A DNA stretch of 29,975 nt. Source: JAVZGQ01 sp039000685. Its GTDB lineage: Archaea; Aenigmatarchaeota; Aenigmatarchaeia; CG10238-14; SCSR01. Under the pieces are notes generated by a model. That model searched no databases. It saw nothing but the letters and a program-made list of their open reading frames with translations, and was not told the origin of the DNA. This document shows positions 1 through 12,000 of this stretch, in pieces; positions within the stretch are counted from its first letter, which is position 1; every line of letters begins with the position of its first letter. The position numbers were made by a program, and so were the translations under genes. Where the stretch lies: the NCBI GenBank assembly GCA_039000685.1, contig JAWBNW010000005.1:1-29975 (forward strand), read 5' to 3'.

Positions 1-3000
1 TACAACATTAGCGGACAAATAAAAGTCAATCTCTTGCAACCATATTATCAGCAAATCTTCAATGTTACTCAGCAAATCTTGATAAGATTTAACACAACAA
101 GTGATTGTTCAGCAGAAGGATTAATAGCAAATGCAACTTCACCTTTGGCTCAAGTAGAATTGAGATCACCTACTGGAGAATGGGAAGTTTGCTCTCCATT
201 GAACAATGAACTAGATGGCTGGTACAACTGCACTTGGGATTCAACCGGAAAGAAAGAGGGATACTGGACGATAAACTTGACTGCAAGTAAGCTTCCAAAC
301 TATAACTTGAATGAAACCATGTTTGTTGATTGGCTATGGTTGGAGAACTTGAACGCAACGAGCGAGAATGCAAGTGTTTATGTTTGGAATTATTCAACAA
401 GCTCTTGGCAAAAGATTGATTTGGATGAAGCTAAAGGTTGGAGTAGCAAGTTCAACTTCACTCTTGATATTTATGATCAAGAAGGCGACACGATAAACTG
501 CAGTTTGTTCATAAGCAAAGATGATCAAGAAAGTTGGGAATATGTTGGGAGCTCTCTTGTTCAAGGGACTCATGGAATTCCAACTTCTGGAATTTGTAAT
601 ATTGTTTATCAGGGTTTCTCTTGTGAAAACATGGGAAACAAGAATTGGTTCAAGTGGCAAATTCAGAATGGTGAGCCAGCGAACACTTATAACACTTCAG
701 CTTTCAATGCACCGAAACTTACTGAATCAATAGTAAGCATAAGCTTGATTGAAGGAAATAATTCTTACATCAACAGAAGCTCTGGCATAAATCAAGTAAG
801 AAGATTGGCGGTGAATGTTTTCGATGTGGAGAGATTCGATTATGTGAGCGATGCCAATGTAAGCTTTTGGGTCACTAATGATTCAATTAATTACAGAGTT
901 GAAGCTTTGAACCAAACCAACTCTCAAGGGAATGTAAGCTATTACTTCAATCCAAACTGCACTCACGAAGTTGGAAAACAATACTGGAAAGCTGGAACTA
1001 CAGATTCTTGCTATGTTGATGTTAACACAAGCGAATTCACATTAACAATAATTGGTGAATTGATTGGCACAATTCATCAACCAAATGGTCAAGAGTTCTT
1101 GAGAGGAAGTAATGTAACTATAAATGCTAGCTTGTATGATGAATGTTCTGTTCCAATTTCAGAAGCTGATGTAAACTTCACCATGAAATCCCTACAAACA
1201 TCACAAGAGCTTGTCTGCTCTCCTGTGATTAACAATTCAAACATATACAACTGTACTTTCAACACAAGCTCACCAACAATAATGCCAGCAAGATGGTACA
1301 ATGTTAGCATGAAATCAAACAAAACTTACTACAACACAAATATCACAACAAAATACCAAGCCTTCTGGATTGAAACTACTCCCGAACTAATAAACCCTGT
1401 TGCCATTCCTAGCGGAGATGGTGGCTGGGGTGAAAGCTGGATATTCAGAGTTAACTTCACGGATGAGGATCTTGACAACAATTGGGTGAAACTCTGGTTA
1501 AACAGGCATAGACCAACAGACCCCACCCAAGTTGCAGTAAACCAAACTGTTTCTGGGATAAATATAACTGTTGAATTCAACTTGGCTACTCCTTTCAGCG
1601 AAGACGACTTCAACACAAACAAAACTGTTGACTTCAAGTTCAACGCGACAGATGCCCCACCAGCCGGAAACCCAGAAGACCAAGCAGACACAGGTTGGCA
1701 ATCTCTTGAATTGAAGCCTGACAATGTTTCTATTAGCTTGATTGAGCCAATAAATTTAATTTTCAATAGAAGCTCTCAAAAGAATAGCAAAATCAACTAC
1801 ACTGCACAGATAATTGATACTGACAAAAATCAGCCTCTGCCTGGTGGAAGAACAGCCAAGTTCTACTACACCAAAGACGGGAGCAATTTCATCGATAGTG
1901 GTTTCAAGTTCACTGTGAGTGGGGGGTATGTAACTCAAAACATAACTTTGGATTGCAGCTATTCAGTTGGCCCGCAATACTGGTTGGCTGGTACTGCAAA
2001 CCAAACGACAACTTATGCTTGGGAGATCAAGAACTCTTCTACGGTTAGCTTCACTATTATCACAGAAAACTTAACAGTGAACATTACTGCACCTATAAAC
2101 AATTATCCATGGAATGCCCCAAGGAGGAGTATAGATAACATAACACTTTACGCTGACGTGAAAGATGACTGTGGTTATGTGCCTGGTGCTACTTTAGTCT
2201 TCTATGTTTATGATCCAAATTGTGGGGGAGGAGTTTGTGATTGCACAAGCGTTACAGATTATGGCAATGGAACTTACAGCTGCACGATATTGGCGTCACA
2301 GACTTCAACTTGGGATACTGGTTGGCACAATGTGAGTGTTGAAGTGAGTAAGCAATATTACAATGGGAGCTCAGATTTCCAACAAGATGCTTTCTACTTG
2401 GCAACCATGCCCGACATCACTCCAACAGGCTACCCACCAATAACTGCAGTTTCTACAAATGGAGATGGAGGTTGGGGTGAAATCTGGAAGTTTGAAGCTT
2501 GGGTTGTTGATTGGGACGATGATGATGTTAATGTTTCACTCTATTTGAACCTTAGTGGTAACTGGGTACTGAGAAATTCAACTGTGATTAAAGCACAAAC
2601 TCCAACACAAGTTACTTTTTACAATACATTTGATTGTGATGATATAGGAAACGACAAAGGGTATAAGTTCGTTGTCACAGATGTCTGGAATTATCAAGAT
2701 CAGGAGAACAGCACTTTCAACATCTACAAGGATGACACGACAATTGAATACATTACAGGCTCTGGAGAGCAAGTGAGTAGAGAAGGCAGCAACTCTGTTT
2801 TGATGAAAGTTAAGATTTTGGATTCTGACAGAAATAATGTTTTGGTTGGTGAAAATAGAAATGGGAGCCTTTATGTCACCACACAATCCCTTGGTGGAAG
2901 TGGCAACTTGTCAACTTACATACTGTATTACAAGAACAAAACAGATTCTGAGAGCATATTGACATTCAACTTTGATCCGAACTGCAGCTTGGGAGTTGGT

Positions 3001-6000
3001 GTACAGAACTGGAAAGCTGGGATTGAGGGCGATGTTTGCTACAAGGATAACCAACCCGAATATGGCTTCAATGTAAATATCACTGGCCAGCTTAAAGTCA
3101 ACCTCATAGCCCCAACTCAAGGAAGCAACATTATTGTCGGGGAAATTGTCAACATTAACTCTTCTGTGTTTTCAGATTGTTCAAATGAAGGTCTTCTGAG
3201 TGGGGCTGAAGTGAAGCATGAAGCTAGATCACCAAGCCTACAGTTTGAAAACATTCAACCTGTTGAAGATCAAGGCAATGGCTATTACAACACAACTTGG
3301 AACACAAGCTTCCATGCAGGAGGAAACTGGAGCTTCAGGATAAATGCAAGTTTGCCCAACTATTACAGCAATTCAACTTTATTCTTGAATTGGGTCTATC
3401 TCAATAACACTCCACCGATTGTTGAGAATATGAGCGTTGCTCCAAGCTCTGGTGGTTGGGGCGAGAACTTCACTTTCAGTATGGATGTTAGTGATGCCCA
3501 GCAAGACAATGTGACTTGCAAGCTTTTCGTCTACACTGGAAAGCAAGAGTGGGAATACAAAGGTGATTCAAAAGTTAATTTCGGTGTGGGGAAGTGCATC
3601 GTAAATGTAAGTGACTTCACGTGCCAAGACATAAATACAAGCTCCCCAACCAAGTTTAAATTCCAGATAGAAGATGGTACTGCAAGCAACACCTTCAACA
3701 CTTCAGAAGTTTTAGCACCGGAAATAACCAGAAATGATGTTTTGATTGAATATGTTTATGGGAATGAAAGCAGTGTGAATAGAAATGGTGATAACTCAGC
3801 TCTTCTCATATTGAGAATTTTCGACACGATTAAAGGAAGTTATGTTGGAGGTGGTGTGGAAAGTAGAATTTTCGTAACAAAAGACGGAAACAATTATGAT
3901 ATTGGCACGAGCAACACGACAAATTCTTCTAGCTATCTCAACATTTACTTCAACCCAGAAACAAGCTATTCAATTGGTAAACAAAAGTGGAAAGGTGGTA
4001 GCTATGGAGATGCTTGCTACAAAGATGCCAACACAACAGAAGAATTTAACCTCACAATAATAACAGACTTGTTCAACAACTTGCTTGAACCATCACAAGG
4101 CTCAGAATTCTTGAGAGGAGAAAACATAACTTTCATTTTCACCATCACAGATGAACAGCCTATTGGTATTGAAGGGTCAAACACGAGCTTAACCTTAATA
4201 AATGAAAATTCTCAATCTTTTGAGTGCTCACCAATAGTTGAATATGGTGGTGGTGAGTACAGGTGCACGATAAACACTTCCTATCCACAACTTTTGCCGG
4301 CAAGATGGTACAATGTTAGCATACACTCAAATAAAACTTACTACATTCCGAATACAACTCTATACCAAAATACCTTCTTCATAAAAACCAAGCCTGAATT
4401 GACAGCATCAAATGTTTCTTCCCAGCAAGGAAGTGATTTGGGTGGCTGGGGTGAAACTTGGACTTTCAAAGTTAATGTGACAGACGAAGATAGAGATAAT
4501 GTAACAGTTTATCTCAAGATAAAGAAGTTTACTGAGCCAGAAACTGCTTGGCAGATTGCAAATGTGTCTAGCTATGAAGAAAATCCTGATTTGCAAGGAC
4601 CGATAAACAAAACTGTTGTGATAACTTACAAGAACCCAGGCTTGTTCCAGAATGCACAAGAAGTTTGGCAATTCAAGTTTGAGGCAGAAGACTCTAGATT
4701 TTACACTTCAAACACTTCAGCCAAAAACTTCACGATAGAAAAGGATGACGTGGAAATTCAGCTTGTGGCTGGAAATAATGAAATAGTTTGGAGGAATGGA
4801 ACTCAAACAATCTCGCTTAAAGTCAATCTCACTGATACTGATCAAAACATTCCAGCTGTTTCAGCAAATGTAACATTCTGGATAACAACAGATGGCTTGA
4901 TGTGGGACTCTGGTACTGTAACTCTAACAGATGTAAACGGGATAGCAGAATATCCATTTGATCCTAATTGCGACTATTCGACGGGAATACAAAATTGGAA
5001 AGCGGGCTCGATGCCAAACTTCTACTACAAATATGTCAACACTTCAAACTTCACATTGACTATAAAAACATTCATAGCTTTAAACATAAGCTATCCAGAT
5101 GAACATGCTTTCCTCGTGGGAACAAAAGTTCCGTTCATAGGACAAGCTTATGACGAGTGTTCAGGAATTCCTGGTGCAAGCGTGACATTCAGCGACAATT
5201 TTGGAGCATCTTGGTACGATTGTGCTCCTGTGAGTGATCAAGGAAACGGAACTTACAACTGCACTTTTGACACAACTGGTAGGCCATTCGGCTGGCACAA
5301 CATAAGGATGAGAGCAAACAAACAATATTACGGCAACTATCCAACACCAAATGAAACCATAAAAACAAATGCTTACTTTGTTGCTTCTCAACCAGTGTTA
5401 AGCAATCCTTCTCTAGACCATACAATTGGGGGCTGGGGTGAGCTCTACACTTTCAGCGTTCAGTTGACTGATACTGACAAGAATTACAACAATGTCAGTT
5501 TATGGAAGAGCTTTGACCAGAGCAATTGGACTTTGGTTGATTCAAAGATGGTGCAGCCAACATATTCCAACTATCCGGTCACTTTCCAAAAAAGATTTAC
5601 TTGTGAAGATTATTTGAACGCAACAAATGGCAAAAACTATTGGAAGATAAACACCACGGACATTTATGGTTATTCAGATGAAACTTCAGTCTTCAATTTC
5701 ACGCTTGATGTGGACAATGTTACTGTTCAGATAGGAAGCGGTTCTAGCTCAAACGTGAGAAGAATTGGCGACAATCTTGCCTACCTTAGGTTTATAATTT
5801 ATGATTCAGACAGAGGAGTTTACACCAATGACACAAACGGGACTTTCTGGATAACAAGAGATGGGGCAAACTATGATTACAGCTTAACATGTTTATCCTA
5901 CCTTGGTAATTGCACCGTAAATTACAATCCTGACTGCAGCTCTTCTGTTGGAATTCAATACTGGAAGGCTGGTACTACAGATATTTGCTATCAAAAATTG

Positions 6001-6040
6001 AACACTACTAATGCAAGCTTAACTGTTTATGGTCAGCTGA
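1..6040 (+). repeat. About six tandem ~1 kb protein-level repeats
   Basis: Landmarks recur with a period of roughly 1 kb. GGWGE is encoded at 1420, 2467, 3451, 4441 and 5428, with a degenerate KGW copy near 433. The WKAG/WLAG/WKGG motif is at 985, 1981, 3010, 3988, 4996 and 5962. It is preceded by an F-x-P-N-C or equivalent turn and usually followed by a C-Y pair. Each unit also carries a D-E-C/S-D-C motif and a GNGxYNCT-like motif. The copies are well diverged at DNA level, so this is an old array and not a recent expansion. Conserved Cys pairs suggest disulphides in an extracellular fold (inference). Confidence 0.88.
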
Positions 6041-9000
6041 ATGTTTCTCTCATCAACCCAAGCTATGGGGCTATTTTGAATAGAGACGTGAATGCCAGCT
6101 TGAACGCAAGTGTGAGCAATGATTGCGGCCAACAAGTTACAGACGCTACTGTGAACTGGTACAATTCTTCTTGGGTCTTGCTTGCTTCAGGATACAACAC
6201 GAGCTGGAAAGTGCCTGCAACATATAAACTTGGGACTGAAACAATATATTCGAATGCAAGCAGACAGTACTATGACCCGAACAGCAACAACACTCAAGTC
6301 TGGATTTATGGGTGGAGCGGTATAAGTTCAATCTTGCCTCAAAATGGATCGGTGTTCTCGGCAGGCTTGCCCGTAAACTTGCAGTGTGATGTTGTAGACA
6401 TGAATACTTTGTTACCAATAGAAAATTACACAGTTTTCTTCTTCAAGAACGGCAATTCCCTTGCCAATGTTTCAACGAACTCTGAAGGTAGAGCTTCCAC
6501 AACATGGTACACCACTGGCGAAAGTGCTGGTTGGTATAATATAACTTGCGAAATCAAACACAATTCTACACTTTACTACAATGCCTCTTTGGCTCAAAGG
6601 GAAGCATGGATAAAGTTGAGCAGGCCTCTGATAATTGACAGTATAATAAGACAGTACACTAGCATTTACAGAAATGATTCTTTTGAGCCTTATAAAACAA
6701 ACATAGCAGTTCATGTTAAAGATGCAAATATAGGTGATGCTGAAAATTCAAATGTCACATTTTACAATTCAAGCTCTCTTCTTGGCAATTGCACCACAAA
6801 CTCGACAGGATGGTGTTCTCTTCTGAACTTTAATCCAGAAGACGCGATAACACCTCAACTTTATCTTATCTACATAAACGCAACTCGTCCCCAAAATGAA
6901 GATTCTGCAACCAATGTGACTACAATTTTTGTGAAAGGAATTTTGAACACAACCATAATTGCTCCTGAGAACAATAGTATCTACTCCAAATCGCAGTCCA
7001 TACCACTAAAAGCAAATGGGACGAGTGAGAATGGTGAAAGCTTCTTGGTCTTGAATCCAACAATCAAATGGTACAACGAAACTGCAGAAATAGCTCAAGG
7101 CAATGACACTTACTTGCCACAGATAAAAGTTGCTGAGCAAAGAACCGGCATGCATCAGTTCATGGCAGTAGCAAGCAAGGATTACTATGATGATGGAAAG
7201 GCTAACATAACTATAACAATAACAGGCTTGGCAGATGTTGAGTGGATATCACCAACAGGCATAATTCCATATCCTTCTGAGTTCTATCCAACCTGCTTGG
7301 TTAAAGACCACGAATCTGGAAGCGGTATACCCAACTACGTAGTTAACTTTTCTTATATGTGGGAGCCTTCTTCAGAATTCATTTTCAACGGAAGCCACAT
7401 CACCAATTCCTCTGGATATGCAAGCTATAGCTTTGTACCAGAGCAGAAAGGCAATATAACTTTCAACTGCACCATAGGAGACAACACGACTCAATATTAT
7501 TCTGCCAACATAAAAGAGGCTTTAGAAACAATTTGGGTCAAAGATATAGAAGCTCCTTACATCTTCAACATTTCCATTCTTCCGAATGAGAGTATAGAAG
7601 CAAACCTCAACTCAACAAACATAAGTGTAACTGTGATTGATAATTATGAAATTTCTTCTGTCTGGGCGAACATAACTTTACCGAACGGGACTATTTTGAT
7701 ATCCCAGATGAGCAACATAACAGTCCCTGAAATAAGCTTTGGTCTGTACAAGGCAACTTATTCAGTTTCCTACTTGCCACCGATAGGAGGAGTTTACAAT
7801 GTAACAATATACGCGAAAGACTCTCTTCCTGAATCGAATGTGAATAGCACTTTTGCAGGCAATTTCAGCGTCTGGGGCAAAACTGCTGGCTTGATGGAGC
7901 AATTGCCACTCACCATTACTGCCTACAACATCACACAAACCCAAGGCTTTGTATTTGAAGTCTCTGTGAACTACACGAACCTTGGACCTGCAACAGCTTA
8001 TTCAGCAAACTTGACTCATGCTGAAGATCCCATAGGATCTGTAGCTTACAATGAAAGCATGAAACAGTGTGGCACTATGTATGCTGGACAAAATTGCTCT
8101 TGGGCATTCAAAGTTACTGTACCAGAAAAAACTTCTCCGCAATTGATAATAGTTTCCACGATTGCAACATGGGGAAATCCTGACAAAACAAGTGGCCAAT
8201 CATCCAATCAAACCCAAATAACTGTTTCTTCAAATCCTGTGATAGAAGTTTCTCCGAAGAGCATAAACAAATCAACCCCGCATGATGCAACAACTTACAT
8301 AGGAAACATGACAACTTCTGCCACGGGAAATGATGGAGTAGAAGATGTGGTAATAAGCACGGTTGGCGGAAACCTTGCAATAGATTGTCCACTTTGTGAG
8401 TTGATGATAAACCCAAGCTCTTATGGATTGCTAGCAGCTGGTGAGAACTTCACTTCTCATTTGACTATAACTGTCCCAGCAGGCCAAGCTCCAGGAATCT
8501 ACTGGACTAAAATCAGGGCAAGTTCGAAGAATGCGGGCTATGATGAGCTTTTGCTCAACTTAACAATACCACAGAACACTTCATGGATCAGAAGCCCTGA
8601 GACTTTTGGCACGGTTTTGTTGCCACTAAACACAAGCGGGACAATAGGCAACATCAGCGTGAGTAACATAGGAAATGTAAAAATACCTTTCGAAATTCTT
8701 AAGTCTGGTAATGGCACGATCTTCATTCAAGCTTATCCATCTGGAGCTAAAGGCACAACTGCTTTTGACTTAGAAAAACAAGTTTCTAGAAATGTCACTG
8801 TTGAATATTCTGTCCCATGGAATGCAATCGAAGCAATTTACACGGTGAACATAATCATAAGAAATGTAACTTTTGCTGATCCGCCTCAGAGAATCACTAG
8901 CATAATACTAAACGTCACAGACATTCCACCAACCATAACAGATGTTTTGATAGAACCAAGAGTCTTTGAAATTGGATACGAGAATGTCACAGTTCAAGCA

Positions 9001-12000
9001 AAGATAACAGACAATTTTGCTGTGGATAAAGCTTGGATTAATGTCACCTTGCCAAACGGCTCAACTTACGAGCAGTTTATGGACTCTTTCCCAAGCTCGA
9101 TCTACAACACGACTTATGTGAGTTCAGATGAAGGAATTCATTTGATCAGTATATGTGCGAATGATACTCGCTCACTAGTGGGCTGCACTTCACCAATAGA
9201 AGTGGAAGGTTCGGCAACCACTTGGCTTGAAGCAATTCCAAATGCTACTTTGCTTACCGCAAACGATGTGACAATAGAGTATGGACAAAACTTCACAGTC
9301 AACATAACCTTGAATAACACAGGTGGTTCAAGAGCTTTCGACTCAAACTTAACCATAGAGTCAGAATCTATCATCAGTGATCCGAGCTTCTTTGATTTTG
9401 GGACGATATTGAAATTCAATTCAAAATCAAGTGTCACTTCAATCAGTGTGCCAAGCGGAACTCAGCCAGGAATTTATGAAGTGAACTTGACTGCAAGATG
9501 GAAGAACTTGAACCAAACTTACAACACAAGCTCTTCCCAAATTTTGGTAAATGTGACAGAGAATCCGAAGATTAAGGTTCTTGAAGAAAACATAAGCAAG
9601 ATCGTGCCGCCTGGTGTTAAAGATAGCTTTAACATCACCCTTAAATCAATTGGAAATTGGAACGCCACAAATGTTGAAATAAATTGTAGTGAAGGAGTAG
9701 CTTGTGAAGACTTCAACATCTCATTCGAGCCAAGAAACTTCACTCTCATACCAATAGGTGAAGCAAGACAAGTGAATGTGAGTCTTGAAGTTCCTCCAAA
9801 CTATCTGGCAGGGACACACAATGGAACTGCAGAAATCAGATGGAATTCTCTGTTCTCATTAAAAGTCCCAATCTACATCACAGTCCCGATAAATATATCT
9901 TGGGGGCATGAGCCAAAAGAGCTGAATGTTTCTGTGTTGCAAGATTTCAAAGGATACTTTGGAAGCATAAGCATAATAAACACTGGAAATGCTGAAATAA
10001 CTTTGAAGTTGATCAAGACTGGAGAAATAGCTCCTTACATCAACTTGAGCGAAAGTGAGATAGTTTTGCCTTATGGTCAAACTAAAATAATTCACATCAA
10101 CTACTCTTCGCCAGACATTCAGTTCGATAGAGAATACAAAGGAAAGATAATAAGCAACATCACTGGAGAGCTGAGAGAAAATGCGACTGTGAAAACAAGA
10201 GAAACGAATGTAAGCATGTTTGTTTCAGTTTACAAGGTCAAAATAAAAAGTCCAACCAAATTCGATCCAATTACTGGAATCACAAATGGAAGCACGATAA
10301 TTGCAAAGGTCAATGTTACAGCAAACTCAAGCTATGTGACAGAAAATGTGAGCTTTAATGTTTCTCTCTTTGATTTCAAGAGAAAAGCTGAAGCTTTGGT
10401 GAACTTTGCCTATTACAATTCAAGTGAAAATCTCTGGTGGGTTAACTTTACTGCACCTGATCTAGAAACGGCAAGAGTCTACAGCTTGAACATAACTGCA
10501 AGCTACAACAACACAAAATACTTGGTGAGGAGCGATGTGGAGAATGATTCCATAGTTTACTTAGACACAGAAGAGCCTTGGATAGATATAATCATCAACA
10601 CAACAAACCCATCAAGAATCCCGGCAAACTCAACTGTTGGCATATTGATGAATGTCACTGAAAGCGGTGGAATCAAGAATATAAGCGGAAATGTAACTTA
10701 TCCTGATGGTAGAGAAGAAGCTATGAGCTTGATCCTCGTCTCAAGAATTGGTGATAATTATCTGTATGGATACGATTTGACCAACACATCAACTCTAGGC
10801 AACTACACTATCAAAGCTTCTGTTTGTGACTTGAGTGGAAACTGCAATTCTACATCAAAATCTTTCGAGATATATCCGACTGCCATCTTCAGTGGATATG
10901 CTAAAGATGTGGAAGCTGTCTCAGAGCCACCATTGAGAGTGAAATTTGAATTTTATGACCAGAAAACTGGTAAGCTTGAAATTTATTCGAATGCAACCGA
11001 TGGCTATTACAATGAAACTATAGATGCGAAGCAATACACTTACTTGAAAATCAACTTGCTTGAACAAAACTTCAACCATCAAATTGTTTTGAACAACTTG
11101 AACATAACCTCGAACTATTTCAACCCGATAGTGTTTGGTAATGTGCCAAATGCCAGAACAACAAGCAGTGCAATTAAAAGCATTTACATTGATACTGTTT
11201 TGGCTCCTGAACAATTCACCTTGATCATGAATTTCACTGATTGCAGTTTGGGAATGTGTAATGTTCCAATTTATAGCCCAAGCAAACTTGGGATTTACAG
11301 ATATACTGGAACTTGGGTGCCGAAAATTTCCTCCACAAACAATATGAATTGGGAGAGGATAACCAACATAGATGGTGATAACACAGATAATTCTGTCAAC
11401 TTAACGACATTAACAGCAAGCGTTAACTTGACGAATATCAAAGGCCTTTATGTTTTGGCAGAGTTCATCTGTGGAGATGGAAGATGTGAATCTGGAACCG
11501 GAGAAAGTTCAACCAATTGTCCATTAGACTGTCCGTTCTTGCCTGGTGGGGGTGGAGGAGGAGGACCAGGTGGGGGTGGAGCAGGTGGTGGAGCAGGAGG
11601 GATTGTAATACCACCACCAGCAGCACCAACAATAACACCAACTGTCCCGCAGCCAGTGCCTTTGGAAATAAAGTCAACTCTACTTGAAACAACCCTTATT
11701 CCAGGAGAAGAAAAGATTTTCTCTGTAGATATAACAAACAATCTTGATGAAAGCGTGAGAACAACTGTCACGGTAGAAGGTCCTGCGTTCTCTCTTCTAA
11801 CTGTACAGAGGCCTGTGCTTACTGTGGCCGCAAAATCAACAGAAGTTGTTAACATAAAGGCTTATGCTCAACCTGCCACAGCTGCTGGCATATACACTGG
11901 AGATATAGTGGTGACTGCCGGCAATGTCACACACAGAACACCTGTGACTATAAAAGTTCAAGCTGTCTTGGAGCCTTTGCTCGACGTCAAACTCAAAGCC

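Noticed and set aside
34..36. TTG as the start of the giant gene
   Set aside because: The frame is open back to base 1, and those residues match the internal repeat consensus, so the gene continues upstream.
1..6040. Tandem array as a CRISPR or short DNA repeat
   Set aside because: The period is about 1 kb, the copies are diverged at DNA level and the pattern is protein-coding.
11536..11670. GGT/GGA-rich stretch as a microsatellite or assembly artefact
   Set aside because: Codons are mixed and in frame, and a Gly/Pro linker between surface modules is normal for such proteins.
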